From positions 644,256,820-644,320,819 of the forward strand of contig CM062811.1 in NCBI GenBank assembly GCA_031772625.1: a stretch of 64,000 nucleotides of DNA, in the 5' to 3' direction. The translations under genes and the position numbers were made by a program. Under the pieces are notes generated by a model. It did not search any database. It saw only the letters and a list, made by a program, of their open reading frames with translations, and was not told the origin of the DNA. Below are positions 21,897 to 34,324 of this stretch, piece by piece. The stretch's first letter is position 1; every line of letters begins with the position of its first letter. The stretch comes from Pinus tabuliformis. Its lineage: Eukaryota > Streptophyta > Pinopsida > Pinales > Pinaceae.

Positions 21897-24830
21897 ATTG
21901 AAGGGGGTGAATCGGTATTTATTTTAAAATGGTTATTTTATGCTAGTTAACATCACTTAATAAACTAGAATACAAAATGTACAACAAAAGAATACTTTTA
22001 TTATCAATAATGGTGAGGACTCCAATCCTCTTTTTACATCGATCAATTTCTACAACAAGACCTCAGGGATCCAGCCCTAGATGAACACTCCAATCTTTGA
22101 TCAAACAAGGCTCCAACTTGTACGATGCCAAGGTCCAACTTGGTCTTTTGGAGAACTCCAATCCTCTCAATGGTTCAAGCTCCAACTTGGTATTCCATAA
22201 GGCTCCGACCTTGTGGGAGGACTCCAATCCTCTAAGGCTCCAACCCTTACAATTTGCTTCAGTTCTTCAAGATACTTTTATTTCTTCCTCAAGAATTCCA
22301 AAACCATCTTCAACAGGTATTGAATGTCATATTCACAAGGTCTTCAAGGAGTGTTCAAATAGGCTTCAACAATTTTTTAAGGATTGCTTCAACAGGACTC
22401 CAAATCTTCAATAATTGTTGCAACAGATCCTCTTCAACTTTACTCCAAGAATGAACATCAACTTTAACAAATCTAGTAGTGTCTCCAAGACTCTTCATGT
22501 TTCACAAAAAATCTTCATCTAAGCTATTTCATTAGGACTTCAATATATGAAGGCATCAAGGATTTCTTCACAAAGTGTCTCCAATGGTGCTCTAAGAAAA
22601 GATTCCAAAGATGGTTCAAAATATCTTCAAAGACACCTATAGGTCTAGTCCAATGTCTTCTTTAAAAACAAGCTTCAAGACTATTCCATAAATCTTCAAG
22701 GAACACTTCAATAATACTTCCTTTACACAACAATTATACTCCACCAAATTCACTTGCAAACAAGTCCTCACATAATTCCTTAACATTCTTCAAAATGATT
22801 GTTCTTGGGCACACTTGACAGCCTCCTAACAATGGTATCAACCCTCCAATATCACAACACATGTGTACCAAAAAATTGTTGTTCAACACCTTTGTTGATA
22901 ACCCTCAATAATTAGCAATCAAATAAGATAAGATCAAAACAACTCTATGGTGCCAAGCTCAATATAGTGAATAATCTAATGTTATAGATCAAAACCTTCT
23001 TTAATCCATAGACAAGGCCTAATTATAGGCATTTCATAGAGTTGTAATACAAACTTGTCACAGATCCGAATCATAATGCTTTCACAGGTCTGTAGTGCAA
23101 GTCACAAGGTGTGTAGTACAGTTAACAAGGTCTGCAGTATATTATCTTTCTAGATGCAAGTTTTCCTCAAGTAACTATTCTCTTTATTATTTGTCCTTCT
23201 TGGCTTATATTTTCTTCAAAGTTGAATTATGTTGTTCACAAAATTGATTTTCTAGAATGGTGACCCGAATTAGGATTTATTGTTAGAAAGTGTAGCAAGA
23301 AATGTTCAATTTGACTTTAGCCTTAGCCAAATTAACTAAATCAAATTTCCACGTCAGTGGGACAACTTGGAGGCAGTTAACTAGTGTGACATGGCACTTT
23401 TCACTCAGTTAGCTCAGTAAATTCGAGTTAGTGGACTTGGAGTTCAGCCATACATGTGCTGATTGTTAAATTTTAGCAATCTAGTTTAGTTATTTTTAGT
23501 TGTACTCAGTTAATTGACCCCTAACAATTAATAGGGTCAATTGAAAGTCAGTTGAGTAGTGACACAACAGTCTAACTCAGATACCTGTCAGTTATTTGAT
23601 CAATCAGCCCAAAATAACTCATGTATGCATGGAATTTGAATTCCTCAACTAGAGTGGAGGAATTAAGGCTAATGTAAAATTATTTGTATACTAGTGGAGT
23701 GTAAAAAATTTTGCATGCATGCAATTGATCAATCCTTGGGAATTGCACAAGGAAATAGGGACCTTTCCTATTATTTAGGAGCTTGAATTTTCTCATATTT
23801 ACGCAAGGAAACAGGAGGCTAATAGAGTCATGAATTGGCTAAGTGGTGGCTAGAGGTCCTCAATCAATAGCGAGAACAATTCTTCTTTTGCAAGTTGTGC
23901 TTGGAGCTGGAGCAAGCAATTGTAATAGTTTCTCTATTCAATTGATTAATGCAAAGACGCTCGAGGGGTTTTTCCCAGTTGGCTTCCCCTAGAAATCACT
24001 GTGTACGTGTGGTTTTTCTTGTTGCATGTCCTTGCATGTGTCTCTAAATTTTGATTTCCATTCCGCCAAATTGTAGAGTAGAATTGTGTCTCTTGTTTTT
24101 AAATTTGAAATCTTAAGTAGTTGCAATTGCTATCAAATTTATACATTTAGAGTTGTTTGTGTATGTGAAAATATGTGTCTCTACAATAGAGCTGACGTGT
24201 CCATTTTTTAGCATGATTTGACATATTTGCAATTTTTAATATTTATTTAAATTAATTTTAATTATGAATTGATACATTTTTCAAATAAGCTTTTCTCTTT
24301 TCATGATTAGGTTTAGATGTTACATAGTAGGAGAGAACAGAAACAAGGACATGTATGTAAGTGATTTGTCCTTTTTTATGAACATATGTAGTTGAGCATA
24401 ATGCATTCTTCAGTTGCATAGAAAGTAGCTTAGATAAATATTTTGAACCCATTCAACTTCCAGTTGTGGAATCATTATCGATTTTGTTCATTTCACTCAA
24501 GATCTAAATATTCAACAACAATGCTCAAAATTTTCCTGTCACAAGAATTTTCATTGTATCCTCATATTGAAGATAGTATAAAAATTCATAGCTTCAAAGC
24601 ATTTAAAGGTAGTGATTTAAAGGTGTTAATAATGTTGCTTCTTTCATGAAATGGACCATTTGTGATAGCTTCTAAACATTTCTTGCTATTAACCAAAGTC
24701 CTTCCATTAGTATCAAAATCAATTTTCTTAGGCTCAAATTCTTAAACAAATTCATGTTGAGCTCCTCAAGTTCATGTTCCTAGTAACAGTGACCCCTTGA
24801 CCCATTTCCATCAATGAAAATATCTCAACA
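21897..24830 (-). repeat. Copia 3' LTR, about 2.9 kb
   Basis: Plus-strand ends TGTTGGAAATA...ATATCTCAACA give the TGTTG/CAACA inverted ends typical of SIRE-type copia LTRs. The adjoining 24831-24838 (atctcccc) is the polypurine tract on the coding strand. 22020-22240 is a run of 'aggctccaac' and 'ggactccaatcctc' variants, a low-grade repeat. It appears to contain another LTR at 23281-24185. Confidence 0.72.
23281..24185 (+). repeat. Probable nested LTR related to the copia at 462-6196
   Basis: Starts TGTTAGAAAGTG and ends GTCTCTACA. Order and wording resemble the other copia LTR read on its coding strand: 'actcagttagctcag' blocks, 'aatccttgggaattgcac', 'gcaaggaaacaggag', then 'gggtttttccca'. 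No matching target duplication is seen (TTTAT / ATAGA), so borders are uncertain. Confidence 0.5.
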
Positions 24831-24945
24831 ATCTCCCCGTTTATCATTGATAGCAACAACTAGAGTAAAACAGTTGTAAAAAAATGAATGACACACAGAC
24901 TGTAAGAAACTCCCCCTCAATTGATGGCTTATTTTTAATCCACAA
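24831..24945 (-). other. 3' internal tail of the copia with polypurine tracts
   Basis: On the coding strand this reads '...ccatcaattgagggggag...' then '...gttgctatcaatgataaacg', 'gggagat' and the LTR. Repeated '(a)tcaatga...ggggga' tracts before the LTR are typical of the SIRE group. It is the continuation of 30431-30480 after removal of the nested gypsy. Confidence 0.65.
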
Positions 24946-26614
24946 TGATCTGGGGGATCAAAATTTTCTCAAAAATCAAAGTGCTTGAAATCACCCGAAA
25001 CTGGTGCCAAATTGTAGATCTCATCATTTTGATTCCAACGACTCTTGAATCACCTCAATCCAACACTATATGTGAAAGTTATCATGTTCTAAAGATTTTG
25101 GAAAGTAAATAAACAAAAGTCAACTTGCAGGTTGATTGGGCAGGTTGTATAGTGATGCCATGCTGACATCAACAAGTGACTGTGCAGGATACGGTGTGAA
25201 TTGCACCAATCATGTGCTACCATGTGGCATAATATACAGGTTGAAGCGTCACATTTTTATTGGTTGGTGGGTTTGAAATGGACCAATGATGAGGCAACAC
25301 ATGGCCTAATGGGAGGGTGCCATGTGGCCCAATGGGTGAGCGTCACGTGACCCTTGATTTTCATGCAAAAAAATTATTTGGTAGGGAGACTAACCCGATG
25401 GGGTTCGACCCCGTGACCTCCAGTGAACTAACATAATGACTTACTGTTACACCATGTGGATGAGACTTAGCCCTACCCCCTAGTTGCATGCCATACCATA
25501 CAACCCATGGTAGAATGATGGGAATTAAGCCAGTAGGGGTGGGCGATTAGCCCCAACCCCCGAACATATTAAATAATAGGTGACCATGACTAGTAGAATG
25601 GAGGGCTTAGCCGACGAAGGCAAGCAGTTAGCCTAGCCCTCACCTATATGGGGCAATGTGACTGCCCTTAGGGGCTAAAAAATTAGTCCCAAGGCCATAT
25701 TGACGCATTTAAATGAAAAATCAGTGCTAAGGCCAGTCCCAGGTGAAATTTTCACTCGCTGGTCTGTCAAAAGGAGCAATTCATTGCTCAGTTAGCTAGT
25801 TGGGTCATTTTGTAGGATAGATAGCAGGGAAATGGAGAAAGAGGCCTAACTTGTTCATTCTTCAGCCTTTTTGAGCCTAAGAAGAGCCTAGATAAGGGTT
25901 TTTGGGTGTTCTAAACTCAATGGGAGCATTCGTTTTGTGAATTGAGCAATGTATATTGGATATTTTGCAGAGCCAAGTCCTTTAGTGTTTGGAGGTCATT
26001 TGGAGGCCCTTTTGAGCATGGAAGGGCCTAGATAGGGGTTTTCCAGTCTTCTTAATGCATCTGCAACATCTGTTTATCCATTAGAGCAGTCATTTTTAGT
26101 CTATTCTCATTTTGATAGTGGGAGAAGACCATTTCAACACTTCATGATAAATTTGTTGGTTTTATGTCTTTTGATCTCATAATGAGTACAAGGACCTATT
26201 GTGAGAGAGTCCTTTTCTTTTGACACCATCATTGTTTGGTGAAGGTAGTCAACCTATGAGTGAGAGTTTTCTGAAGGAGAATTTTTTTTCGTAGGAGAAA
26301 CAAGTGCCACTCTAGATGGAGGTCTACTCTATGATTCAAATATTTGTGATGTACTCTTTCTGTTGTGGATATCAATAAAGATACCTAGCCATTGGAGCAG
26401 GGCCCGAAGATGTAGCCCAGGAGGGGTGAAATCCATTATCATGTGGATGTTTTTTTTACCATGTTAGATTGCATGTGACTTTGTTTCATCTTTAAGTTGA
26501 TTGAAAACTAATTATTCACCTTTGAATAAGTTAGAATCTAAGTGAATGTTTAAAGACCCAAATTTATCATACTTGCAAAGTGTCAGAGGACGGTCAAGTT
26601 CCATTTTCAGATCA
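24946..26614 (+). repeat. Gypsy 5' LTR (1669 bp)
   Basis: Starts TGATCTGGGGGATC and ends TTTTCAGATCA, a TGATCT/AGATCA inverted end pair, followed by the primer site. Aligned along its length with 28692-30430. A tRNA-like stretch lies at 25392-25466. The 3' part has 'catgtggatg' and 'gggtgaaatccattatcat' in common with the other LTR. Confidence 0.88.
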
Positions 26615-26616
26615 TG

Positions 26617-26627
26617 TGGTATCAGAG
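26617..26627 (+). promoter_or_regulatory. Primer-binding site, tRNA-iMet
   Basis: TGGTATCAGAG two bases after the LTR end, the first 11 bases of the standard initiator tRNA-Met primer site. Confidence 0.85.
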
Positions 26628-26650
26628 TAGGTTCTGACCAAATTGCAAGA

Positions 26651-27830
26651 ATGGGTGAAAGTTTGCAGCATGCAATACTCTTAGAGCTGGAAGAGCGCAA
26701 TTCTTCTCTCCAGGTGGAGAACATGGAATTAAGAATATTGCTTGAGGCGACAACGGAAGAGAAGAAATTGTGGCTGATGTTGTAGAATGTCATTAAAGAG
26801 AAAGTTGGGGAATGTTTAGCTATCAAAGCTTCTCCCAAGGTTCAACAAGTTTGTGGTCATGGGGTGGCCGGTGTGTGTACCCTTTCTCAAATGAATAACA
26901 CTAATTCTATTTTAAATCACAAGAGTGGTTTCCTTGAGTCTGCATCTATGACTTTGTCTACAAAAGAGAAGAAGGAGGAGATTCCTAAGCTCTAGGAAGA
27001 GGACCAAGAGTCTCAAGCATAAAAGGAGGTAAAAGATACTTCTTGTTCAATTCATTCTCTTAACAATGATAATGCTTCTTTTGCACCATTTGAGTATTGG
27101 TATGAAATTGTTGACCAAAATGGGGTACAACATTAAGGGTCTTGGAATTCAAAGTCATGGAATTGTTAATCCTATTGAGGTGAGAGCATAACCTCAGCAT
27201 GAAGGATTAAGCTATGTTCAAGAAGAATTTGGAGAATGCTCCAAAAGTGAAAAGTTAAGTTATTTTTCAAGTGTGAAATTTGTGAAGAAAGAACTCTTGC
27301 AAACTAAAGGATAATCATGTCATGATGATGATGTTGATGGAAAAAAATATTCGAAGAGAAATGAACACTGTGAAGGAAGAACTAAATCAAGTTCTCCTCA
27401 TCAGGTTCATAATCAAAAGGAGCATCATAAAATGTATAAATGTCATAATTATTCAAAGACTTTCTATGACTATAAACAACATGATGATTTGAGTAAAATG
27501 TTGTGGAATGTGTTTCCTTGCACTTTTTATCAAGCACCTAATCATTGTGTATCCAAGTGCCGAAAAATGAAAGCATTGGTCAAGAAGATGAATATGACTA
27601 CTGGAAGTGAAACCAGGAAGGAAAATCCTCTTCCAAGTCCAAAGACATTTTTGCCAGGAAATGCTCCCAAAATTGTTTGTACTCATTTCAATATGAGTGG
27701 TAATTGGATCGAGAAATGTTGGAAGTTGCATCTACGTTTGCATCCAAAGAAGAACAAACAGGTTATGAAATCACTTAAGAAAGGGAAGGCAGAAGAAAGT
27801 ATGAGGCACATCATAACCATCCGTCCTTGA
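26651..27830 (+). pseudogene. Gypsy gag remnant
   Basis: Starts 'MGESLQHAILLELEERNSSL', an N-terminal coiled coil (to about 26782), then a TAG and further stops in the same frame. 27432-27830 is open and holds Cys/His clusters, including 'VCTHFNMSGNWIEKCWKLHL', a CCHC knuckle in which the second Cys is Phe and the His is Asn, so zinc binding should be lost. Confidence 0.78.
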
Positions 27831-28204
27831 AGCACTTCCAGAAGAAAGTGAAATGCAGAAAGAAAAATCCCTAGCCTACTTGGGTAAAAAATGGTTCGAC
27901 TATTTGTCTAGTTAAATACTGCATTTATTTTGTATTTCACATGTTGCATGTCCCCATAGTTTGGTGTTTTGTAAAAGTGATGTTGTGAATAAAGTCACTT
28001 ATATGTAGCTGTGTTTTCTTTGGCATGTTGTTAGGTCAATTTGTATGTGACTTTTGGGAAGAGCATTTGCATTTCATCTAGCATGTCTGCAATCGTGTCA
28101 AGCACTCATCTACACATTTATTTCTATTTGAGGCTTTTTTGGGTTATTTGTCAAATTCTCTTTTGTATTTCATCTTTGGTAAATATTTTGTAGTTTATGG
28201 ACAT

Positions 28205-28474
28205 AGTGTTGTGGACAAAGCCAAGCATTTAATTAAACAAATGCAACTAGTGCATCAAGGAGTACAAGAGAAGCTTGAAGAAAGAAAGGCCAAGTACAAA
28301 TCAAGGCATGATAAATATCAAGTTGATCATGATTTCCAAGTGGAAGATCAAGTTTGCTTGTATATCAACAAGGAAAAACTTCAAGGTGAAGATTGTATGA
28401 GTTGCCAAGGAAAGATTGTCATGAAGAGAATGTTTAGATTAAATCCATTGCATATTTCGCTCCTAAATCTTTAG
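28205..28474 (+). pseudogene. Gypsy integrase C-terminal fragment
   Basis: 'VDKAKHLIKQMQLVHQGVQE', 'RKAKYKSRHDKYQVDHDFQV', 'EDQVCLYINKEKLQGED' match the segment after the integrase core in plant gypsy pol. The core domains upstream are absent; gag is followed almost directly by this fragment, which marks an internal deletion. Confidence 0.82.
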
Positions 28475-28691
28475 ATGGGTTGTAGGGAGACTCAATTCTT
28501 GATAGGAGGATTAGAACTTCATGTTGAGGTAATGTGGAGTATCTTCAAGTGAGGCTCAAAGGCACCAATCCAAGCAAGGAAAAGTGGATTGAGATCGGGA
28601 AAGTGAAGGAGTTGTATCCTCTCTTACTTGCTGAGTAAAAATAATATTTTAGTGTTCCACAAAATTCCTAGTATGGAGGAATGATCTAGAA

Positions 28692-30430
28692 TGATCCAGG
28701 GGATCAAAATTTGATCAAAAATAGAAGTTCTCATAATCGCCTAAAACTAGTGCTAAATCATAGATCTCGTCGCTATGATTCCAATGATGCTTGAATCTCC
28801 TCAATCTGACAATGTATGCAAAAGTTATCGTGTTCTGAAGTTTTTTGCAAATGGATAAAAAAAAGGTCAACTTGCAAGGTTGATTGGGTTGCTGAATGGG
28901 CAGGTTGTATAGTGATGTCATGTTGATGTTAGTAAGTGACTGTGCAGGGTACGGTGTGTAGTGGATCAATCACGTGTTGCTACATGGAAACTTCAAATAG
29001 GTTGTAGTGTCGCATTTTTATTGGTTGGTGGGTATGAAATGGACCAATGATGAAGTGCCAGGTGGCCCAATGGGAGGGTTCCACGTGGCCCTCGCTTTTC
29101 ATGCAAATATTTTATTTCATAGGTCAACCAACCTGGTGGGGTTTGACCTTGTGACCTCTAGTGAACCAACAGAATGACTTATTTTTACAGCATGTAGATG
29201 AGACTTAACTGTATAGTGGTGGCAGTTTAATTTAACGTCCAGTTAGGCCGCATTTGGGGGGAGGGGTTGGGCAGTTAGCCTTGGCCCCTGGTTATGTGCC
29301 ATACCATATGACCCATGGTGAAACGACAGGAGCTAAGCGAGAAAGGATAGACAGTTAGCCCTGACCCTCGGCCATATTAAATAACACGTGACCAGGACCA
29401 ACGAAACAAAGGTCTTAGTCGACAGGGGCGAGTGATTAGCCCGTCCCCCAACCATATGTGGCAATGTGACCGCCCTTAGGGGCTGAAAAGTTGGTGCTAA
29501 GGCCATATTGGTGCATTTAAACGAAGAAACAAATTTCACCATTTGCAGTGAAATCAATGTCGGTCCCTGGCGAAATTGTCGCTCAGCTATCTGCTAAAAG
29601 GAGTGATTCATTGCATAGTTAGCTAGTTGGGTCATTTCACAAGATAGATAACAGGGAAATGGAGAAAGAGGCCATATTGAGCCTAGAGAGGGGTTTTTGG
29701 GTGTTCTAAACTCAATGAAAACATCCATTTTGTGAATTGAGCATTGTATGTTGGAATTTTTGTAGAGCCAAGTTCTTTAGTGTTGTAGAAAGAGATTGTT
29801 TTAAGGTCATTTGGAGACTTTTTTGAGCATTGAAAGAGCCTAAAAAAAGGGTTTTCCAGTATGCTGAATGTATCTGAAACATTTTGTTTCTACATTTGAG
29901 CATACATTTTTAGCCTATTCTTAGTTTGATTATGGGAAAAGACCATTTCAACACCTCATGATGAAGTAGTTGGTTTTATGCTTTTTTTATCTCAGAATGA
30001 GTACAAGGACCTATTGTGAGAGACTCATTTTCTTTCGACACCATCATTGTTTGTCGAAGGGAGTCAACCTATGAGTGAGAGTTCTCTGAAGGAGAATGTT
30101 TCTTTATAGGAGAAATACGTAACACTCTATATGGAGGTTTACTCTATGAGCCAAAGATTTGTGATGTACTCTTTTTTTTTGTGGAGATCAATAAAGCAAC
30201 CTAGCCATTAGAGCAGGGCCCAAAGACGTAGCCCAGGAGGGGTGAACCCCATTATCACATGGTTGTTCTTTTTACCATATTAGATTGCATGTGATTTTGT
30301 TTCATATTTAAGTTGATTGAAAAATAACTATTCACCTTTGAATAAATTACAATCTAAGTGAATGTTTAAAGACCCAATTTTATCATACTTGCAAAGTGTC
30401 AAAGGACAATCCAGTTCCATTTTTAGATCA
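28692..30430 (+). repeat. Gypsy 3' LTR (1739 bp)
   Basis: Starts TGATCCAGGGGATC and ends TTTTTAGATCA. Preceded by a purine-rich run (tatggaggaatga, 28672-28684) that can serve as the polypurine tract. It shares the tRNA-like stretch (29131-29205) and most blocks with the 5' LTR. Confidence 0.88.
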
Positions 30431-31597
30431 GTTTTATTTTGCTTAGTTTTCTCCCCCTTTGACATCAATGATAAGGAATAAATTCCATTGTCATATGTTC
30501 CTTGTATCATCAATAGAAAAATAGACCAAATAGAATAGATGTATAAGACAAATAAATGGTTAAGTTTCCTTAGGAAAAGAGCGAGGAAGACAAAATAATA
30601 GCCAATGAGTGATGAGAAATAATCATGAACAAGTATAGGATTTATTGTATATTTCCAAGGTTTAACACCTTTAGTAACACCCTCAAACAATTTTGACTAT
30701 GAGTTTCTTCATCAACTTGCAAAATTAATTATAACACATTTTGAACAATTGATTGCTTTATACAGACTTTCCAATCTAGCTCAACAACCTCTTGCAAATG
30801 AATTTTATTTTGATGAGTGAGTAGGAAACTTTGCTGATAGCAAGGAATACCTAAACATATTTCATAAAATTAAACTTTGATTGATCATTCCAGAAGTAGG
30901 TTTAACAATTCCCTTCCACTTGATCCTTTTAGAAGTAGTATGTGGTGAGAAGATAGACTATGAACATATTTCTTTCAGATACATATCCTTATCCTGAAAC
31001 TGGCAACCTAGCCAAAGAAGGCATGTCTTATAATATTATTCCTTTAACATCAACTTTCATTGGATCCACATTATTATCACGTAATATTTTATCATTTCTT
31101 CACTATTACTATCATTGTCATCTCTTTGAGTAAGCTTCAACTATAGCATCCTATTTTAGGATAGAATTCATGGCAGGCTTAACATTCATTTTAAAATCTA
31201 TTTTGTGTGGGTTGTTTTATTGTTGTGCCCTATTGGTGTCAAAATTTTGCTTCCTTCAACTTTAAACTAGACTTGATCAATCAATCCAAGAAATTGTTCA
31301 ATTCAATTTTCAACAATTTAGTAGATTTCATGGATACAACTTGCAAGCCTTTTGCTACTACTATCATCTCCACTTGTTATGCTATTGTAGAGGACCTTCG
31401 AGTTGCCCCAACACTTCCAGGACAAAATGGAATTCTATTTCAAGCTCGTGGAGTACTTAGTCTTGAATATGGTTGAGCACATAAAGTTAAATCATATTCT
31501 TCTATCTTGGGATTTTCTTGCTTTCTTCTCCAAAATTTGTGACTCTTTCAGAATACCTTTGATGTTTAGGAACCCACTTCACATTACTTCTACCGTT
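30431..31597. other. SIRE-like copia interior with no recognisable pol
   Basis: 30445-30480 on the minus strand reads '...atgtcaaagggggaga...', the purine-rich end seen before SIRE 3' LTRs. Between it and the gag zinc knuckles I find no integrase or RT motif on either strand. Confidence 0.55.
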
Positions 31598-33042
31598 CTA
31601 TGCTATGTGACCAAATTTATGGCATTGATAACATTCCACATTGAACTTGAATAATGGGGAAACTAAACTGTAAGGTCTATTTGGATTTCTTTCTTGTCTA
31701 CTTGTAAGTTTCATTTTAGGGTCTTGATAACTTTTGTAGTAAGCCCTGTAATCTTTTTCCATGTGCACAAAACTTGTACAAGAGTAACAATGGCCAAAAA
31801 ATATAGTTTGATACTTGGAAGATGAGGATTTCCTTGATGCACTTTTGAGGTCATTGTTCCTTGAGGTTCTTTGATGATATTCATTGCTACCTACAACATC
31901 AACATACCTTATTGGAACATAGGTTATTTCAATATTATTTTGACTCCTTTCCTTGCTTATGCCAAAGCAGGGGGTATTTGCACAACTTTCAAGCTTCTCC
32001 ATGTTCTTATTCTTTGATGCTTCAAGGTTTGCATCACTTTTTCTAGAAGGCTCACATGCATATCCAAGACCATATTTGTCAAGTGGTGATATTTGATGAC
32101 TTAGGATGTCATCCAAGGCTTGATAACTCTTCAGACTTTTAGATAATTTGTCAACTTGATTTCTCAAGGAAGCAAACTCTTCTTCTTTCTTTATTAGTTG
32201 GATCTTCATTACTTGTTCTACTCACTTTGCTTCCTTTAGTTGAATATTCAGGAACTTGACTTCTTCTTCATGTTGACCAATTTTTTATTCAAATTGACTC
32301 AAGTCCTCATATCTTTGGTTAAGATGAATTGTCAAAATGCCTTCACTTTTCTCTACTTCTTCTATTTGAGTTGTCAAAGAAATCATTTCTTCATTATGTC
32401 TCTTCTCATTTTGATGCAATTATGCCTTAAGCTTATTGAGATCCTCACCTCTTTCTTGTACTTGATGCCTTAAAAGGACAACTTCCTCCTTTGTCTTGTC
32501 AAGGTCATGATCAAAATTTTGTACCTGCTTCTTGAGTTCCTTATTTTCCTTTTTCAAATTTCTTATCTCTTCTAAGGCATTCACAAGTTTTGCCTTAAGG
32601 TTTACTTCAACTACTACTTTAGGGTTCTCTTCATCATCTTATTCTTTTATGCAATTGGTGCTTTCACCTACATCCATTGACTCTTGATTGTCTTTGTGCT
32701 CTTTTCCAACATCTTCTATATATGAGGTCATGAGAAAAATTCCTTTTGAATGAATATCTTAAAGATACTCTCAAAGCTCTGTTGCTGAAGAGTATTTCTT
32801 CATCTTGAATTTTATCAAATTTGGTAAATTACTCAAGATTGCCTTTATTGCCTTTGCATTATATTCCTTGGATTCCTCTTCCATTGTGCTTCTGGTAACC
32901 ATTGATTCCAAAACTTCAAGACCTTGAGCCATAAAAAAGAATTCCTTTCTACATCTCCATGTCTCATAGTTTGCTTCATTGAACACATGAGCTTTGTCAA
33001 CCTAATTTTCATTTGATTTCTTAATTGGGGAGGAGAGATCAT
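31598..33042 (-). pseudogene. SIRE-like copia gag remnant
   Basis: 32986-32771 carries 'NEANYETWRCRKEFFFMAQG' and 'AKAIKAILSNLP', the copia gag core. After a broken coiled-coil region, 32209-31598 is open for 203 codons: a coiled coil ('EEEFASLRNQVDKLSKSLKS'), 'LDDILSHQ', a first knuckle 'HCYSCTSFVHMEKD' and a second 'ECYQCHKFGHIA'. Two knuckles and a long coiled coil are characteristic of the SIRE/Maximus gag. The frame then hits a stop just before the last Cys. Confidence 0.85.
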
Positions 33043-33145
33043 TTTAAGGTTTGAAGCCTCTCTTCCTTGACTTTGTCATTTGTGTTCTAAGGATCTACCT
33101 TCCAGCTGTTAGGTTGTGACTGAAGGTACTGACTCTAATCCCAAT

Positions 33146-33339
33146 TGTTGGAAATACTAAGGAGGGGGGAGGGGGAGGGGAGGGGTGCATGAATCAATAT
33201 TTCTTTAACAATTATTATTTTATGCTAGTCAAAATCACTTAATAAACTAGAACACAAAATGTACAAAAAAAAATACTTTTATTATCAAGAATGACAAGGA
33301 CTCCAATCTTATTTTTACATCAACCAATTTGTACAATAA

Positions 33340-33340
<1 letters not shown>
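33146..33340 (-). repeat. Copia 5' LTR fragment
   Basis: About 195 bp matching the start of the 3' LTR at 21897. Matching is lost after 'gtacaataagag' near 33340, so the rest is deleted or replaced. On its inner side the minus strand reads ATTGGGATTAGAGTC, a degenerate version of the usual primer site. It contains a G-rich tract (33161-33185) that the sister LTR lacks. Confidence 0.75.
33161..33185 (+). other. Potential G-quadruplex tract
   Basis: Runs of 2, 6, 5, 4 and 4 G separated by single A. The sister LTR has only one G5 run at the same place, so the tract expanded here. Confidence 0.7.
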
Positions 33341-34098
<758 letters not shown>

Positions 34099-34115
34099 AT
34101 ATCGCACAAAACTGA
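34099..34115. repeat. Left target-site duplication of LINE 1
   Basis: 17 bases (atatcgcacaaaactga) matching 40923-40939 with one C/T difference. Marks the 5' end of the LINE. Confidence 0.88.
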
Positions 34116-34324
34116 TTGTTTAAACAGAGCAACAAGTTTAAGCAGAGCAGCAAGTTTAAGCAGAGCTGGAATGGGAACATGAGAGTAAGTCCCAGAGTCA
34201 TCCACTCACAGCGACTTTCATTGTTTAAACAGAGCAGCAAGTTTAAGCAGAGCAGCAAGTTTAAGCAAAGCTGGAATGGGAACGTGAGAGTAAGTCCCAG
34301 AGTCATCCACTCACAGTGACTTTC
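34115..34324 (+). promoter_or_regulatory. Two tandem 105-bp 5' monomers of LINE 1
   Basis: Units 34115-34219 and 34220-34324 differ at only a few bases. Each opens with three 18-bp subrepeats (consensus TTTAARCAGAGCARCAAG, the third turning into GCTGGAATG) and ends 'gtcatccactcacagYgac'. A third unit begins at 34325 with 'attg' only. Tandem 5' monomers act as promoters in rodent L1; that role here is inference from position. Confidence 0.85.

Larger units (their letters stand above)
24946..30430 (+). mobile_element. Ty3/gypsy element with both LTRs, most of pol deleted
   Basis: LTRs at 24946-26614 and 28692-30430 enclose only about 2.1 kb. The internal part has a primer site, a broken gag and the C-terminal piece of integrase, with no protease, RT, RNase H or integrase core. 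It lies within the tail of the SIRE-like copia. Five-base flanks (CACAA and GTTTT) do not match. The two LTRs differ by many substitutions and indels, so the insertion is old. Confidence 0.88.

Noticed and set aside
26512-26838. 108-codon minus-strand frame
   Set aside because: Spans an LTR end and the antisense of gag; no independent support.
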